NCBI RefSeq assembly: GCF_900660615.1
Contig: NZ_LR215023.1
Span: 1,178,001-1,242,000, forward strand
Direction of reading: 5' to 3'
DNA: 64,000 nucleotides
Source of the DNA: Malacoplasma iowae
GTDB taxonomy: Bacteria; Bacillota_I; Bacilli_A; Mycoplasmatales; Mycoplasmoidaceae
The stretch's first letter is position 1. Each line of letters starts with the position of its first letter. Below the pieces are notes generated by a model. The model was given only the letters and a program-made list of their open reading frames with translations. It had not been told where the DNA came from and did no database searches. Below are positions 33,081 to 43,407 of this stretch, piece after piece. Made by a program: the position numbers and the translations under genes.

Positions 33081-33635
33081 ATGAAAAAAGTATACATTAG
33101 TTGTTATTCAAATGAACATCAAAAATATAAAAACACATTATTAGACTATGGAAAAAATAAAAAATTGTTTTTAACTAATTTTTCTAATGAAAAAGATTTT
33201 GATTTTTTAAACACCAATAATACTGATGATGAAATAATCAAAAGTGTTAAATTAAAAATTTTAAAAGATAGCGATGTATCTATATTTTTAATTGGTAAAG
33301 AGACTTCATCAAGAAAAATAATTGATTGGGAATTACGTGCTTCAATGATTAACTATGGTGTATTAAAGAATTGTGGAATTATAGTGGTTTATTTGCCTGA
33401 GATAACAGATGAATTCAAAGAAAAAATTCCTAGATCAGTATTACCTGAAATCCTTTATAAAAATATTTCAAATCCAGATTGTCACATTGTAGAAACTACA
33501 TGAAATAGAATAAACAAAGAAGTTGGTCATTTAGAAAAACTACTTAACTTAGCATTATGCTATAAAGATCTATCAAAATACAAAATTGATAAAAATATTA
33601 AAATAAAAAATTCATCAAAATATAATATGTTCTAA
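33081..33635 (+). CDS. TIR-like (ThsB/MTH538-type) protein, copy 2
   Basis: 184 aa, clearly paralogous to the protein at 29393 along its whole length (shared KKVYISCY, ILKDSxVxIFLIGxET, RKIxDWExRAxM, GIIxxYLPxI, IPRSVLPxIL, ETTW). The Trp-Glu motif is kept; here the Trp of DWEL is TGG. Divergence is highest between the first strand and the ILKDS helix, where a ligand- or partner-specific surface would lie. It stands alone behind a terminator, with a TATAAA box ~45 bases upstream. Role inferred as for copy 1. Confidence 0.75.
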
Positions 33636-33727
33636 TAATTAAAAAAATATTAATTTTCCTTTTTGTTTTTGTTTTCAATGCAACAAAAACAATAAATAGA
33701 AAAATTAATATAATAAAAGTTTTTTGC

Positions 33728-34015
33728 TTATTTATTTTTAATTTTTTCTTCTAGAGGTGTTATACCTCTTTTTTGATAATAAAATTGCGAACTAATAAAA
33801 ACTGGGTCTGAACTTTCTTTTACAAAATTCATTATTGAACTTAATAAATTCATCAATTCATCTATATTTCCATCTATTGTTGTTTCACTTGGTCCAACCA
33901 AATAATTAAGATTAGAATTTTTAATAATATCTATAACGTCATCAACCATTTTAAAAACAATATCTTTATCATGATTAATTCTTAAAATTTTTAATGAAAG
34001 TGTAGCGTTTTTCAT
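33728..34015 (-). CDS. MTH1187/YkoF-type thiamine-binding protein
   Basis: 95 aa, the size of the single-domain thiamine-binding family (PF01910-like). It starts ATLSLKILRI (first strand), then VDDVIDIIKNSNLNYLVGPSETTIDGNIDELMNLLSSI, where the NYxVGPxxTxIxGxxDE pattern is the family mark. Small cytoplasmic ferredoxin-like fold that binds thiamine or a precursor. Last gene of the TPP-riboswitch operon; its start overlaps the permease end by 25 bases and has AAAGGAG upstream. Confidence 0.75.
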   Translation of the reverse strand: MKNATLSLKILRINHDKDIVFKMVDDVIDIIKNSNLNYLVGPSETTIDGNIDELMNLLSSIMNFVKESSDPVFISSQFYYQKRGITPLEEKIKNK

Positions 34016-35724
34016 TTTATACTCCTTTTAATTTTGCTTTTTAAATTTAAAAATTTTTGCTTTCCAATTCTAAAATCATTAATATAGAAAATTCTAAATA
34101 TAGATAAAACAATATTTAATAACATAATTAATATGAATATTAATCATAAAAAAGCTCCCATTTTGTCATATAAAGATCTTTTAAAAAAATAATCTAATTG
34201 AGAACTAATTTCACTTGCGCCACTATATGAACCATAAATAATTAAATTTCTAAATGTGTTTTCAAATTCAAATGTTCCAACCGTCAAAATATCATTTTTT
34301 AATTTGTATAAAATATAATTTTTAAAAATCATCAATCTTGAATGTCCTGTTAGAAACATTATTTGAATATTATATTCATTTAATTTTTCACTTTTTTCAT
34401 TAATTACTTTAAATAATGATGTTGCTAGTGAGACAGATAATGCTATTGTTAATGCACTAGATGTGTCAAAATATATAGAATCAACAATAAACAAAATCGC
34501 TACTGCAGGAACTGCTCTAACAATTGAATTTAATATATGTATAACAAAATATGTTTTTCTAAATAAAAATTTATTTCCTAAAAATAATGTTATAAGCAAA
34601 AACAATAATGAAATAGTAACTGCAACAATTGCTTGACTAAAAAGATTTAAAATTTGATTTCATATTGGGATAGTTAATGAACTTGAATTCAATATATTTC
34701 AATCTGGAGAAAAAATTGCATTTAAAAAAATTCAACCACTATCTGTTTTTAAACTATTAAAATCTGTTGTTGTAAAACAATAAAAAATAAATGATATTAA
34801 AACAACAAATATGACAACAGAAAATATTTTTTTAAATTTTCTAAATTTTAAATATTGGTTTTGGTTTCAATTATTTTTTAAAAAGGGTATTTTTTCTTCA
34901 ATTAGTATTTTTTTAAAAACATAGATAAAAATTTCTAAAAAAATTAAAAACAATGAAATCATAAGTACTGGTATTCCCATAGTACTAAAGTCTTCAGTCC
35001 CTTGTTGGATAAGTTGTCCTATTCCTATAAGTCCCAAAGAACCTAATATTGTGCTTCATCTTACATTAGATTCAAAAGAAAATAGAAATAGACTAATTAT
35101 TCTAGTATTAACTTGGTAAAACACAGTTGTTCAGAAAGAAATAAATTTGTTGTTTCCTTCAACAATTTTTTGAAAATATAGAGAATAATCTATATTTCTA
35201 TAGATTTCTATTAAATATTTATGTGATCACAATCATGTAAATCACAATAAAACAATAAATAATCCTAGTTCTTTAGAAAAAGATAACTGAATATAATATA
35301 TGAAAAATAATATTGGTACAAACCTTAAAACATTCACAATTAAGTTAATAAAATAACTTGTATATTTGTTTGTAAAATTTTTGAAACTTAAATAACTTGA
35401 AATTAAAGCTAATGCAAATCCAGTTATAGTTCCTATTAAAGTTTGTTTTATTGTTAACAATAAATAGTTAAATGAAACATTTCATAGTGATTGATTTGGA
35501 AAATATTTAGAATTATCAGAAAAATTAAATAGTTGTTTAATATTTTCAAAAAAGACATTTGTTCCATTAGGGACTATTTTGAAACCAACATTTACAAAAC
35601 TTAAAATGATTAAAATTAAAATTAATGCACTAATTGTTCACTTTATTCACGGATTTAGTTTTCTATAATTTTTATTTGGTGATATTCAACTATAAAAAAC
35701 ATTAGATTTAATTTTTTTATCCAT
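33991..35724 (-). CDS. Thiamine(-phosphate) ABC permease, two permease domains fused
   Basis: 577 aa with many TGA Trp codons. Two PhnE-like binding-protein-dependent permease domains in one chain: domain 1 ~residues 30-280 with the coupling-loop stretch NVRWSTILGSLGLIGIGQLI, domain 2 ~300-560 with LRFV-like NSIVRAVPAVAILFIVDSIY and FENTFRNLIIYGSYSGASE. Usually such transporters have a ~270-residue permease that dimerises. It sits between the PhnC-like ATPase (8-base overlap) and a thiamine-binding protein, all behind a TPP riboswitch, so thiamine or its phosphate is the likely substrate. Confidence 0.8.
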
Positions 35725-36451
35725 AATAATTAACAAGCTCTTTTCTTGAAATTTTATTAATTGAACCATTGAATACAAGTTTTTTATTTTTAAAAATAAT
35801 AGCATCACCAATATTATTTACTATTTGATCAACATCGTGAATTGTTAATAATATTGTGGAATTATTTTCATCTTTAATCATCTTCAATAAACTCAATACA
35901 TCTGTAGAACTTTTAGTATCTAAGTTAGATAAAGGTTCATCAGCAACTATAATTTTGTATTTGTTTAAAAGTAATTTAGCTATCTCGACCCTCCTTTGTT
36001 GGCCACCACTTAGATATTTAACTTTTTGATAACATTTATCAGCTATATTTAATTTATCTAAAATTGCAACTAAATTTTCTTTATCTTTTTTGTTTAAAAA
36101 ATTAAAAAATCTTAGAAAAGGATTTTTTTGGTTTTTATAATTGATTCTTAGGTTATCATAAACAGTTAAATCATCAATCAATGTATTTTTTTGACTAATT
36201 CATCCAACTGATTTTCTAAAATCTACAAGTTGTTTTCTCTTCAACAAAGATATTTTTTTATTATCAACAATAATTTCACCATCAACTATTTCACAGTTTT
36301 TTACAATAGAATTAAGAAATGTTGTTTTTCCAACACCTGAATTACCAATAATTGCAACAAAGGAATTGTTTGGAATTAATAAATTAATGTTTTCTAAAAC
36401 TGTATTATCTTGGTTAAAATTTTTTATTGTTACATTTTTAAATTCAATCAT
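35717..36451 (-). CDS. Thiamine ABC transporter ATPase (PhnC-like)
   Basis: 244 aa. Walker A GNSGVGKTT, Q-loop WISQKNTLIDDLTVYDNLR, signature YLSGGQQRRVEIAKLL, Walker B IIVADEPLSNLD and switch TIHDVDQIV. By similarity alone it would be called a phosphonate importer ATPase; the riboswitch and the neighbouring thiamine-binding protein argue for thiamine. It begins 8 bases after the binding-protein stop. Confidence 0.87.
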
Positions 36452-36459
36452 TTTTATCC

Positions 36460-37611
36460 TTAACCATTAAATGTCTTGTTATATTTATCTAAAACTTCTG
36501 TTTGGTAATTTTTAATTTCTCTATATCCGTTATAACCAATGCTTGCTCCATATGTATTTAAATTATTAATTTCTAAATATTTAAAAGCATATATGAAATT
36601 ATCTAATAAAGCTCCAGTTATTCTTTTACTAAAGAAACCAATATCATAATATAAAGGGTCTGTCACTGTAAGTATTTTTATTTTTTTTCCATTAGGGGTT
36701 TTATATGATGTTTTGTTAGATGGAGTTCATGCAAAAGATGCTTCATCTGTAAAACTTATAACATTTGAACTAATACCCATTTTAGTATTTCCAAAATCGT
36801 CTTTCAAATATTTATCTGGGTATTTTTCAATATCAGAATTAAGTGTTCAATTTTTATCTTTTTTAAAATGTTTTTTTAACAAAAGTTCTTGTAGTTTATA
36901 ATTGCCATCAGAACTTTGATCACCATATATTATTCCTAAATTTCTAAAACTTTCCCAATCTCTTGTATCTCAAGCATTTTCTGCTTTTTTTATATCCTCA
37001 TCAGTCCCATTTAAGACAATCATTCCTCTATAATGATCTGTAAGTATGTAATTACTTGTTTTTGAATCTTTTGCATAAAAATCATCATGTCTTATATTGT
37101 TTCACCCAAATGATAATCCTCAATTTTCAAATATAGGATTTTTATCAAAAGAAACTTTTTGCATTTCTTCAGCAATTATTCTTAAGGGATCATTTGTTCC
37201 ACCATCAGAATAAAATTTATCATCTTCTTTATCAAAAACAAAAGCATCAGTTAATGTTTGAATTTTTGGTTGAGAATAGTTTACTAATTGATTATCAATA
37301 GATTTTCCCATCGGTATAAAAGCAAAATCTGCTGAACCATTTTTTAATTTAGAAATTTTAACTTGAGGGTCTGTTACCAAATGATAATTAATTTTAATTT
37401 TTGGAAGATTAGTCTTTGCATTTTGTTGATTAACTATTTGCTCTATTCTTTTTGCAAATTGTTTACCATTGTCTATCCCCTCACCATTATCATGAGATGA
37501 AGACAAGTAAAATGTATAAGTATTATTATCATTACTACAACCACTTAAAACAAAAGGAATAAGCATAGTAGAAACAGAGAATAACAATGTTAATTTTTTC
37601 TTATTTTTCAT
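36460..37611 (-). CDS. Thiamine/TPP-binding lipoprotein (p37/Cypl-like)
   Basis: 383 aa. Lipoprotein signal with Cys25 in FVLSGCSND; anchored outside the membrane. The mature part resembles the mycoplasmal p37/Cypl and PhnD-like periplasmic-binding fold: TFYLSSSHDNGEGIDNGKQF, LKNGSADFAFIPMGKS and NPIFENWGLSFGWNNIRHDD. Cypl of M. hyorhinis is known to bind thiamine pyrophosphate. First gene behind the TPP riboswitch. I take ATG 37611; a GTG four codons earlier (37623) is possible, and the RBS is weak in either case. Confidence 0.83.
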
Positions 37612-37626
37612 TTCAAAACCCACAAT

Positions 37627-37652
37627 AAAAAAACCTTCTTGTGTTAAGAAGG
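37627..37652 (-). terminator. Riboswitch expression-platform terminator
   Basis: CCTTCTT/AAGAAGG stem with a 5-base loop followed by seven T on the minus strand, between the TPP aptamer and the lipoprotein start. It fits transcription termination when TPP is bound. Confidence 0.85.
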
Positions 37653-37686
37653 CAAATGAAAATACAAATTAAGTAAAAATATGTAT

Positions 37687-37766
37687 GTCCATGCCTCCGC
37701 TAGTACTAACTAGATCAGGTCATAAGCGTATTTCTCAGCCAATAATTGGCACCGCCTGATAACACA
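37687..37766 (-). promoter_or_regulatory. TPP (thiamine pyrophosphate) riboswitch aptamer
   Basis: On the minus strand the conserved THI-box parts appear in order: GGTGCC, then GGCTGAGAAATACGC, then GACCTGATCTAGTT, a short hairpin, and AGTACTAGCGGAGGCATGG. These match the pyrimidine-sensor (CUGAGA) and pyrophosphate-sensor (ACCUGAUCU..GGxUxxUxCxAGCGxAGG) helices. An intrinsic terminator and the thiamine uptake genes follow. Confidence 0.93.
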
Positions 37767-37874
37767 TTTTCATTATACACAATTTAATTGATCAAACACA
37801 TTATTACAATTTAAAAATGTTAAATATATTTTTTATTATTTACTGATAATAAATAAAATAATTTAAACATCAAT

Positions 37875-37911
37875 TAAAAAAACTCTTTATGTTAATTTAT
37901 AAAGAGTTTTT
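37875..37911 (-). terminator. Terminator of metK
   Basis: AACTCTTTA/TAAAGAGTT stem flanked by A and T runs on both sides, ~18 bases after the metK stop; it could work in both directions. Confidence 0.8.
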
Positions 37912-37928
37912 ATAACTTAAATATATTC

Positions 37929-39065
37929 TTATATTGTATTAATCAGTTCTTTTATTTTTTCTACTTTATCAAGTTTTTCTCATTTTACATTTAATTCTTC
38001 TCTTCCAAAATGTCCATATGTCGCAAGATTTTTGTATATTGGTTTTCTTAATTCAAATAGATCAATTATTTCACTAACTGAATTATTAAATACCTTTTTA
38101 ACAATTTCATAAATTTTTTCTTCACTTATTTTATTTGTATTAAATGTATCGATATAGAAAGCTATTGGTTTTTTTACCCCAATTGCAAAAGCTAATTGAA
38201 TTTCACACTTATCACATAATCCGCTAGCAACAATGTTTTTCGCTATATATCTAGCATAGTATGCACCACTTCTATCAGTTTTAGTTCCATCCTTACCACT
38301 AAAAGCACCACCACCATGTTTAGCAATTCCACCATATGTATCAACAATTATTTTTCTACCAGTTAGACCAGTATCTCCAATTGGACCGCCGATAATAAAT
38401 TTTTTTGATGGATTTATTATTTTTTGAAAATCTAAATTCATATTATATTTTTTAGCAATTGAATCCATTACTAATGAAATTATTGTTTCAAAATCATTAA
38501 CATTATAATCTTCTGAATGTTGCACACTCATTAGCATATTTACAATTTTAGGGTTATTGTTGTCTGTAAAATCAATACTAACTTGAGATTTCATATCACT
38601 TTTTATAAATGTATAACCTTGAGTTTTGCTTACTAAAGCTAATGTTTTAACCAAATCATTAGCCATATTAATTGATAGGGGCATAAAATTTTTTGTTTCA
38701 TTTGTGGCATATCCAAAAACAATACCTTGGTCACCAGCACCTATATCACCATCATTTTTAATAACTGATTGACTAATATCTGGTGATTGACTATTAACAT
38801 TAGATATTATTGTAAAATCTTCTTCACTGTACCCTAAAGGCATTAATACACCTCATGCTGTTTTTGTTAAATCAACATAACAATTTGTTGTGATTTCTCC
38901 TCCAATAACAATTAACCTGTTAGCTGCCATAACTTCACAAGCCACTCTAGCATTTGGATCTTGTTTTAAACATTCATCCAAAATTGCATCAGAAATTTGA
39001 TCACATATTTTATCTGGGTGCCCAGCACCAACTGATTCACTTGTTACTATTTTTTTAAATTCCAT
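37929..39065 (-). CDS. metK: S-adenosylmethionine synthase
   Basis: 378 aa. Makes SAM from ATP and methionine. Motifs: [19 protein letters not shown] at the N-terminus, [12 protein letters not shown] (ATP-binding hexapeptide variant), [14 protein letters not shown], and the [22 protein letters not shown] signature. Trp codons are TGA. AGGAAC precedes the ATG. No SAM riboswitch is visible in the short leader. Confidence 0.95.
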
Positions 39066-39145
39066 AGTTCCTCCAAAATATTAGTTACCGCTATAAAATT
39101 CTATAATGTTTGAAAAGAAAATATTCAGATATGTTCAAACACAAA

Positions 39146-39170
39146 ATAAAAAATAGGTAATACCTATTTC
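39146..39170 (-). terminator. Terminator of small Lys/Thr-rich gene
   Basis: AAATAGGTA/TACCTATTT stem with T-rich flank on the minus strand, just after the stop at 39176. Confidence 0.65.
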
Positions 39171-39175
39171 TTTAA

Positions 39176-39472
39176 TTATTTTTTTGCTGATGTTTTAGCT
39201 TTAGCTGGGGCAGCTTTTTTTGTTGTACTGCTCTTGCTTGTTGAAGAAGTTTTACTAGTTGTTGTTTTTTTGTTTGCACTAGTAGTAGTTTTTTCAGTTT
39301 CTTTTTCTTCAACTGGTTCTTTTACTGACTCATCAACTTTTACAGCTTCTTCTGTTTTAGTTTCAGAAGCTGTATCTGAACTTGTAGATTCAATATCTTG
39401 TTTTTCAACATTAGCAACTTCGTTATTTGCTTTATGTTGTTTTTTGTTTTTGAATCAACTAAATAAGCCCAT
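39176..39472 (-). CDS. Small hypothetical protein with Lys/Ser/Thr/Ala-rich tail
   Basis: 98 aa, not recognised. It opens MGLFSWFKNKKQHK (Trp as TGA), like the membrane-targeting start of some mycoplasmal proteins. An acidic middle (TEEAVKVDESVKEPVEEKET) is followed by a basic Thr/Ser/Lys tail (KKTTTSKTSSTSKSSTTKK) ending AAPAKAKTSAKK. The tail resembles, in composition, the repeat tail on L1 in this genome. AGAGAGG RBS upstream. Likely disordered. Confidence 0.65.
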
Positions 39473-39820
39473 TTTTTTATACCTCTCTTTTATGTTTTAC
39501 AGACTATGGTTTTAAACATAGTCAAAATAAATAATATCACACAATAGAAAACATAAAAAAATTATTAATAAAAAATAAGGTTAATTATTAGTGTTTTAAG
39601 GTTAAAATATGTATTTTGTGATATTTTTGTTTTTGTTTAACAATTAAGTTTTATCTAAGCAATCTAATTTTATTAATAAGTTAAAAATTATTTTTATTAG
39701 ATTTAAAAAATAAAACTAATTTATTTTGGCACAAAATGATATAATTTGAATTTTGACAACCAATTGAGTTTCATTTAATATATTTATATATTATTAATTT
39801 TGTTAATTAGGAAATAAGTC
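39473..39820. other. Divergent intergenic region, ~350 bp
   Basis: AT-rich; must hold promoters for the small minus-strand gene and the plus-strand gene at 39821. ATGATATAATTTG near 39737 contains a TATAAT suited to the plus strand. No gene seen. Confidence 0.45.
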
Positions 39821-40228
39821 ATGAAAGTTAGAAATTGAGTTAGCTTATACAATAAAAAACAAATTGAATTAAACACATCAAGAGATACTATAAAATACTT
39901 TGAAAGATCAAATGATTTAACAATAACAAAAAATATAGAATCAGTGAAAAAGATAGAAGAACTTGAAAGAGAAAGAGATATAAGAATTCAAGAGTTTGAA
40001 AACAAATATAAACTATCTTTTGAGGATGCTAAATTATTAGTGGATAATTCTTATCATGCAAATAGAGATTTCAATTTGGATGAGTTTAATGAAATTTCAC
40101 AATTGAATGACCAAATAGATGGAGAGAAATTTTATATTTACCAAAGAAACAGATTAGTAGATAGAAACAAACAAATTATTTCAAACATAAATGATTATAT
40201 AAAAAGAGCAACAGAATCAAATGATTAA
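39821..40228 (+). CDS. Hypothetical helical protein
   Basis: 135 aa with one TGA Trp near the start (MKVRNWVSLYNKK). The rest is charged and helical with coiled-coil character (KKIEELERERDIRIQEFENK and IYQRNRLVDRNKQI). No signal peptide and no recognised family. TAGGAAAT upstream; single gene with its own terminator. Confidence 0.7.
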
Positions 40229-40255
40229 AAAACATTGGGGGCCCAATGTTTTTTT
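40229..40255 (+). terminator. Terminator between convergent genes
   Basis: AACATTGGG/CCCAATGTT stem with a 2-base loop, then seven T. Flanking A and T runs may let it also end the convergent iron-transport operon. Confidence 0.9.
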
Positions 40256-40286
40256 CATTATATTTAAAATCTTTTTTTAACAAAAA

Positions 40287-41312
40287 CTACTTATATCTTT
40301 TAATTAATAAATAAACAAAATAAATAACACCAATTATAGGAAATCAGTATATTGCTAAATTTGATAATTTAGGAAAGAAAATTGACAATATATTGTTGTT
40401 TAAGAAAAATGCAATAAACATGAATAATATACAAATTAAAGCTGATCCAAAAATTGAATAATTATAATTTCTTTTAAAAATTAGGTATGAGCAAGAAGCT
40501 CCCAAAAGACCAAGCAAAACAATGTTTCCTAACATAAAAAATGCAACACCACTTAAGATCCCAATTATAAAAATAACTTGGAAATTTAAATTGTTTGGTT
40601 TTATTCCTATAGTCTTTGCAATTACATAATCTGTATATAAAATAAATATCTTTTTTTTAATTATAAATATTCAACAAATACTTATAAATAACAGAATATA
40701 ACCAATTAAAAATTGAACATCACTAGGAGTGCTAATTGTTCCATTAAGATATTCTTGAATATAGTCTTTTTTATTTGAAGGAACAAAAGTTATTAAACCA
40801 TAATATAAACCAATCAATAAAAAGTTTAAAACAATACCTATAAACATCATTTTTGATGAAGAAAACTTTTTATTTGAAAATGATAATAAATAAAGACACA
40901 ATACAGTCAAGAAAGAAAATATTGTAAAAATTCAAGAATTTGTTGTTAGAAAATTCTTTGATTGCTCATAGTTTGAAACATTAAAAGAAATAACTAGAAA
41001 TATAGAAACAATTAAATTAATATTACCAATACCAAGAATCGATGTATCAGCAAGTTTGTTATTAGTCATTTCTTGTAATAAATATGTTCCAATTCCCAAA
41101 CAAGAAGCACCACATACAATAGCTAAAATTTGTTTTCAAAATACTAAATTTAATGTTGTAAAACCAAACTCAGCATCAAGAAACAAAATCATTATTGCAA
41201 ATAAGCAAACCAAAACAAATAAAACAATTAATATCAAAGGGTTTTTTAATCTTTTTTTATTTGTAAAAGTTATTTTATTTCTTAGCATATTAAATCTTTC
41301 ATATGACTTCAT
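40287..41312 (-). CDS. FecCD-type iron/siderophore ABC permease
   Basis: 341 aa, about nine membrane segments. The family marks are weak but present: VCGASCLGIGTYLLQEMTNNKLADTSILGIGN corresponds to the 'G..Q...RNPLA.P..LG' region of FecCD permeases, and the C-terminal GNIVLLGLLGASCSYLIF to the coupling region. It begins 2 bases after the stop of a second, disrupted permease, and the binding lipoprotein lies upstream. No ATPase gene is seen here. Confidence 0.72.
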
Positions 41313-42171
41313 AACTAAAACTTCTTTCTCGATACAACATATAAAAAAATTGGAGCTATTATAAACATGCAAAAGAAATTAAGTCCATAACCAAATCTAT
41401 AATTTAGCATGCAACTAACAATTAATAAACTACTAGTTCAAATAGAAGAAAGAAAACTACAAGTGTAAAAGTTATTTTTTCTAAGTATTTTTCTTACTAT
41501 TATTGGGAATACAATTGCTATCCCAACTATTGATCCAATCAATAGTGTTGACCCAATAGAAATTAATATACTTCCAAAAGATGAAATTAAAAATATTCTT
41601 TTTACATTTATGCCTAATGAACTTGCTAAATCATCATTGTTTTGAATAATTGTTATCTTTCTTCCAACAATTAATATCATTAATAAACCAACAATATTAA
41701 AAGCCATGCTTGAATAAATATATATTTCATCAGTTCTAATTTGTAAATTTCCAAGAAATGGAGAATAACTTATTTGGAAATTTGGCAGTAGATAAACTAA
41801 TAAGGAATTAATTGCTCCAATAAGTACTCCAAACATTAAACCCATTAATATTAAAAAGAATTTCTTTTTGCTCTTTTTTGCTATTAGGTAAATTATTCCT
41901 ATAGAAAATATAGCAAGAAAAAGATTTATAAAATATTCAACATAAATATTTAAGACATTAGGAAAAGCTTTATCTATCAAAAGATAAATTACCAAACTTG
42001 TGGTTGTTAATGGTAAAAACCCTAATGTTGTGGGGCCAGCAAGTTCGTTCCTTGTAACACCCTGCATTGATGAACCAGAAAATGGAATTATAAAACCACA
42101 TAAAGCACATGAAATTAATTGTATTAAATAGTTTTTTGTTGGTAAAAGAAAATTATTTGTTTGAAAAAAGA

Positions 42172-42247
42172 AACAAAAAACAAAAATTAGTATTTACAAA
42201 AAAACACTTACTAAATAATTTAAAATTACAAATTTATTGTTTTTGTT
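42172..42247. repeat. 76-bp target-site duplication, left copy
   Basis: Matches 43408-43483 at 75 of 76 positions; the one difference is T at 42195 versus C at 43431. Its two ends form an imperfect inverted repeat (about 17 of 21 bases, AACAAAAA... against AACAAAAAC...). Confidence 0.92.
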
Positions 42248-43407
42248 GCTCGACTGACATGTGAAGTGCAACACTCGAAAAAGAGTGTGCACTTCATTTG
42301 TTTTGTTTGTAAGTGTTCACTAATAAAAAGATAATGAATATTAGGAGTGCTTATGAAAACTTATAAACATTTAACAAAAGAAGAAAGATGCTTAATTTAT
42401 TTTCTTTGAAATAAAGAAAAATATTCTATGAATAAGATTGCAAAAATCTTAAATAAAAACAAATCAACAATATCAAGAGAATTAAAAAGAAACACATCTT
42501 CAACAGGAATTTATTATTCATCAAATGCTCACAAAAAATACATTAGAAGAAAATCAAATTGTCATATGTTTTTTATGTTGAAGTACAAAAACTTACAGAT
42601 CTTTTTATTCAAAAATTTAATCCTAAATCTCATGGTGTAGAAGCTACAATTTTTTGAATAAAAGAAAACTATCCATTAGTTAAAGTTCCAAGTGCTAGGC
42701 AAGTATTTAGATGAATCAATAGCAAGATTTGAAAGATACAAAGAAGAGATTGTTTAAGAAGAAAATATGTTAAAGGAAAAAGAAGAAAAATAGGTATATT
42801 TTCTAAAATTGATGGAAAATACTGCATTCCTTATAGTCTAAGACCAGAAAAGATAAACAAAAGAAAAGAATTTGGACATTGAGAAGCTGATCTAATAGTT
42901 AGTAAAAGGCAAAGTGGTTATTACCACTTATTAACATTAGTAGAAAGAAAAACAAGGTTGGCAATTATTAGAAAAATAAAAGGTAAAAACGCTAGATCAA
43001 TGATGGCTAAAATGTATACCATTATTCGAGATGAAAAACTCCCAATAAAAAGCATCACTGTTGATAATGGGTTAGAGTTTCAAATGATGGGAATAACTGC
43101 AAAACAATTCAACTTTAAAGTTTATTATTGCCAACCTTATTCTTCATTCCAAAGAGGGTCCAACGAGAACATAAATGGGATAGTTAGAAGATGATATAAA
43201 AAAGGAACTGACTTCAGTTTAGTAAGTGAAGATAAAATAAAAACTCTTGAATGAAAAGTAAACAACATCCCAAGAAAAATGTTTGGTTATAAAACAGCTT
43301 ACCAAATGTATCAAGAAAATATTTAAAACAAAAAACTCTCAACTTATATTTCAAAGTCGAGAGTTTAATGTAACATTGAAGTGTTGCACTTCACATGTCA
43401 GTTAGGG
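42248..43407 (+). mobile_element. IS30-family (IS1630-like) insertion sequence, copy 2
   Basis: 1160 bp, same ends as copy 1 at 9772-10932 (GCTCGACTGACATG... to ...CATGTCAGTTAGGG) and almost identical inside. It is one base shorter because of a frameshift deletion in the transposase gene. Inserted in a permease gene with a 76-bp direct duplication. The subterminal stem-loop is at 42263-42295. Confidence 0.92.
42353..43326 (+). pseudogene. IS30-family transposase with 1-base frameshift
   Basis: Same protein as the copy at 9853-10827 except for loss of one C: copy 1 reads AACTTCACAGATC, here AACTTACAGATC (~42590). The frame shifts after MLKYKN and stops at NLMV. The DDE core downstream is intact in the original frame (VDNGLEFQ, RGSNENINGIV). 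This copy should need transposase from elsewhere. Confidence 0.9.

Noticed and set aside
29393-33635. Complete Thoeris defence system
   Set aside because: No ThsA (SIR2/SLOG or membrane effector of known type) is seen next to the TIR-like genes; the exporter link is only a hypothesis.
33655-33700. Hairpin after the second TIR-like gene as terminator
   Set aside because: The TTGTTTTTGTT/AACAAAAACAA stem lacks a following T-run on the plus strand and is very AT-rich; not convincing.
33991-37611. Phosphonate (phnCDE) transporter
   Set aside because: TPP riboswitch, p37/Cypl-like lipoprotein and a thiamine-binding protein in the operon point to thiamine.
42068-42171. Separate small membrane gene upstream of the permease body
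   Set aside because: In frame with, and part of, the IS-interrupted permease; rebuilt across the 76-bp duplication.
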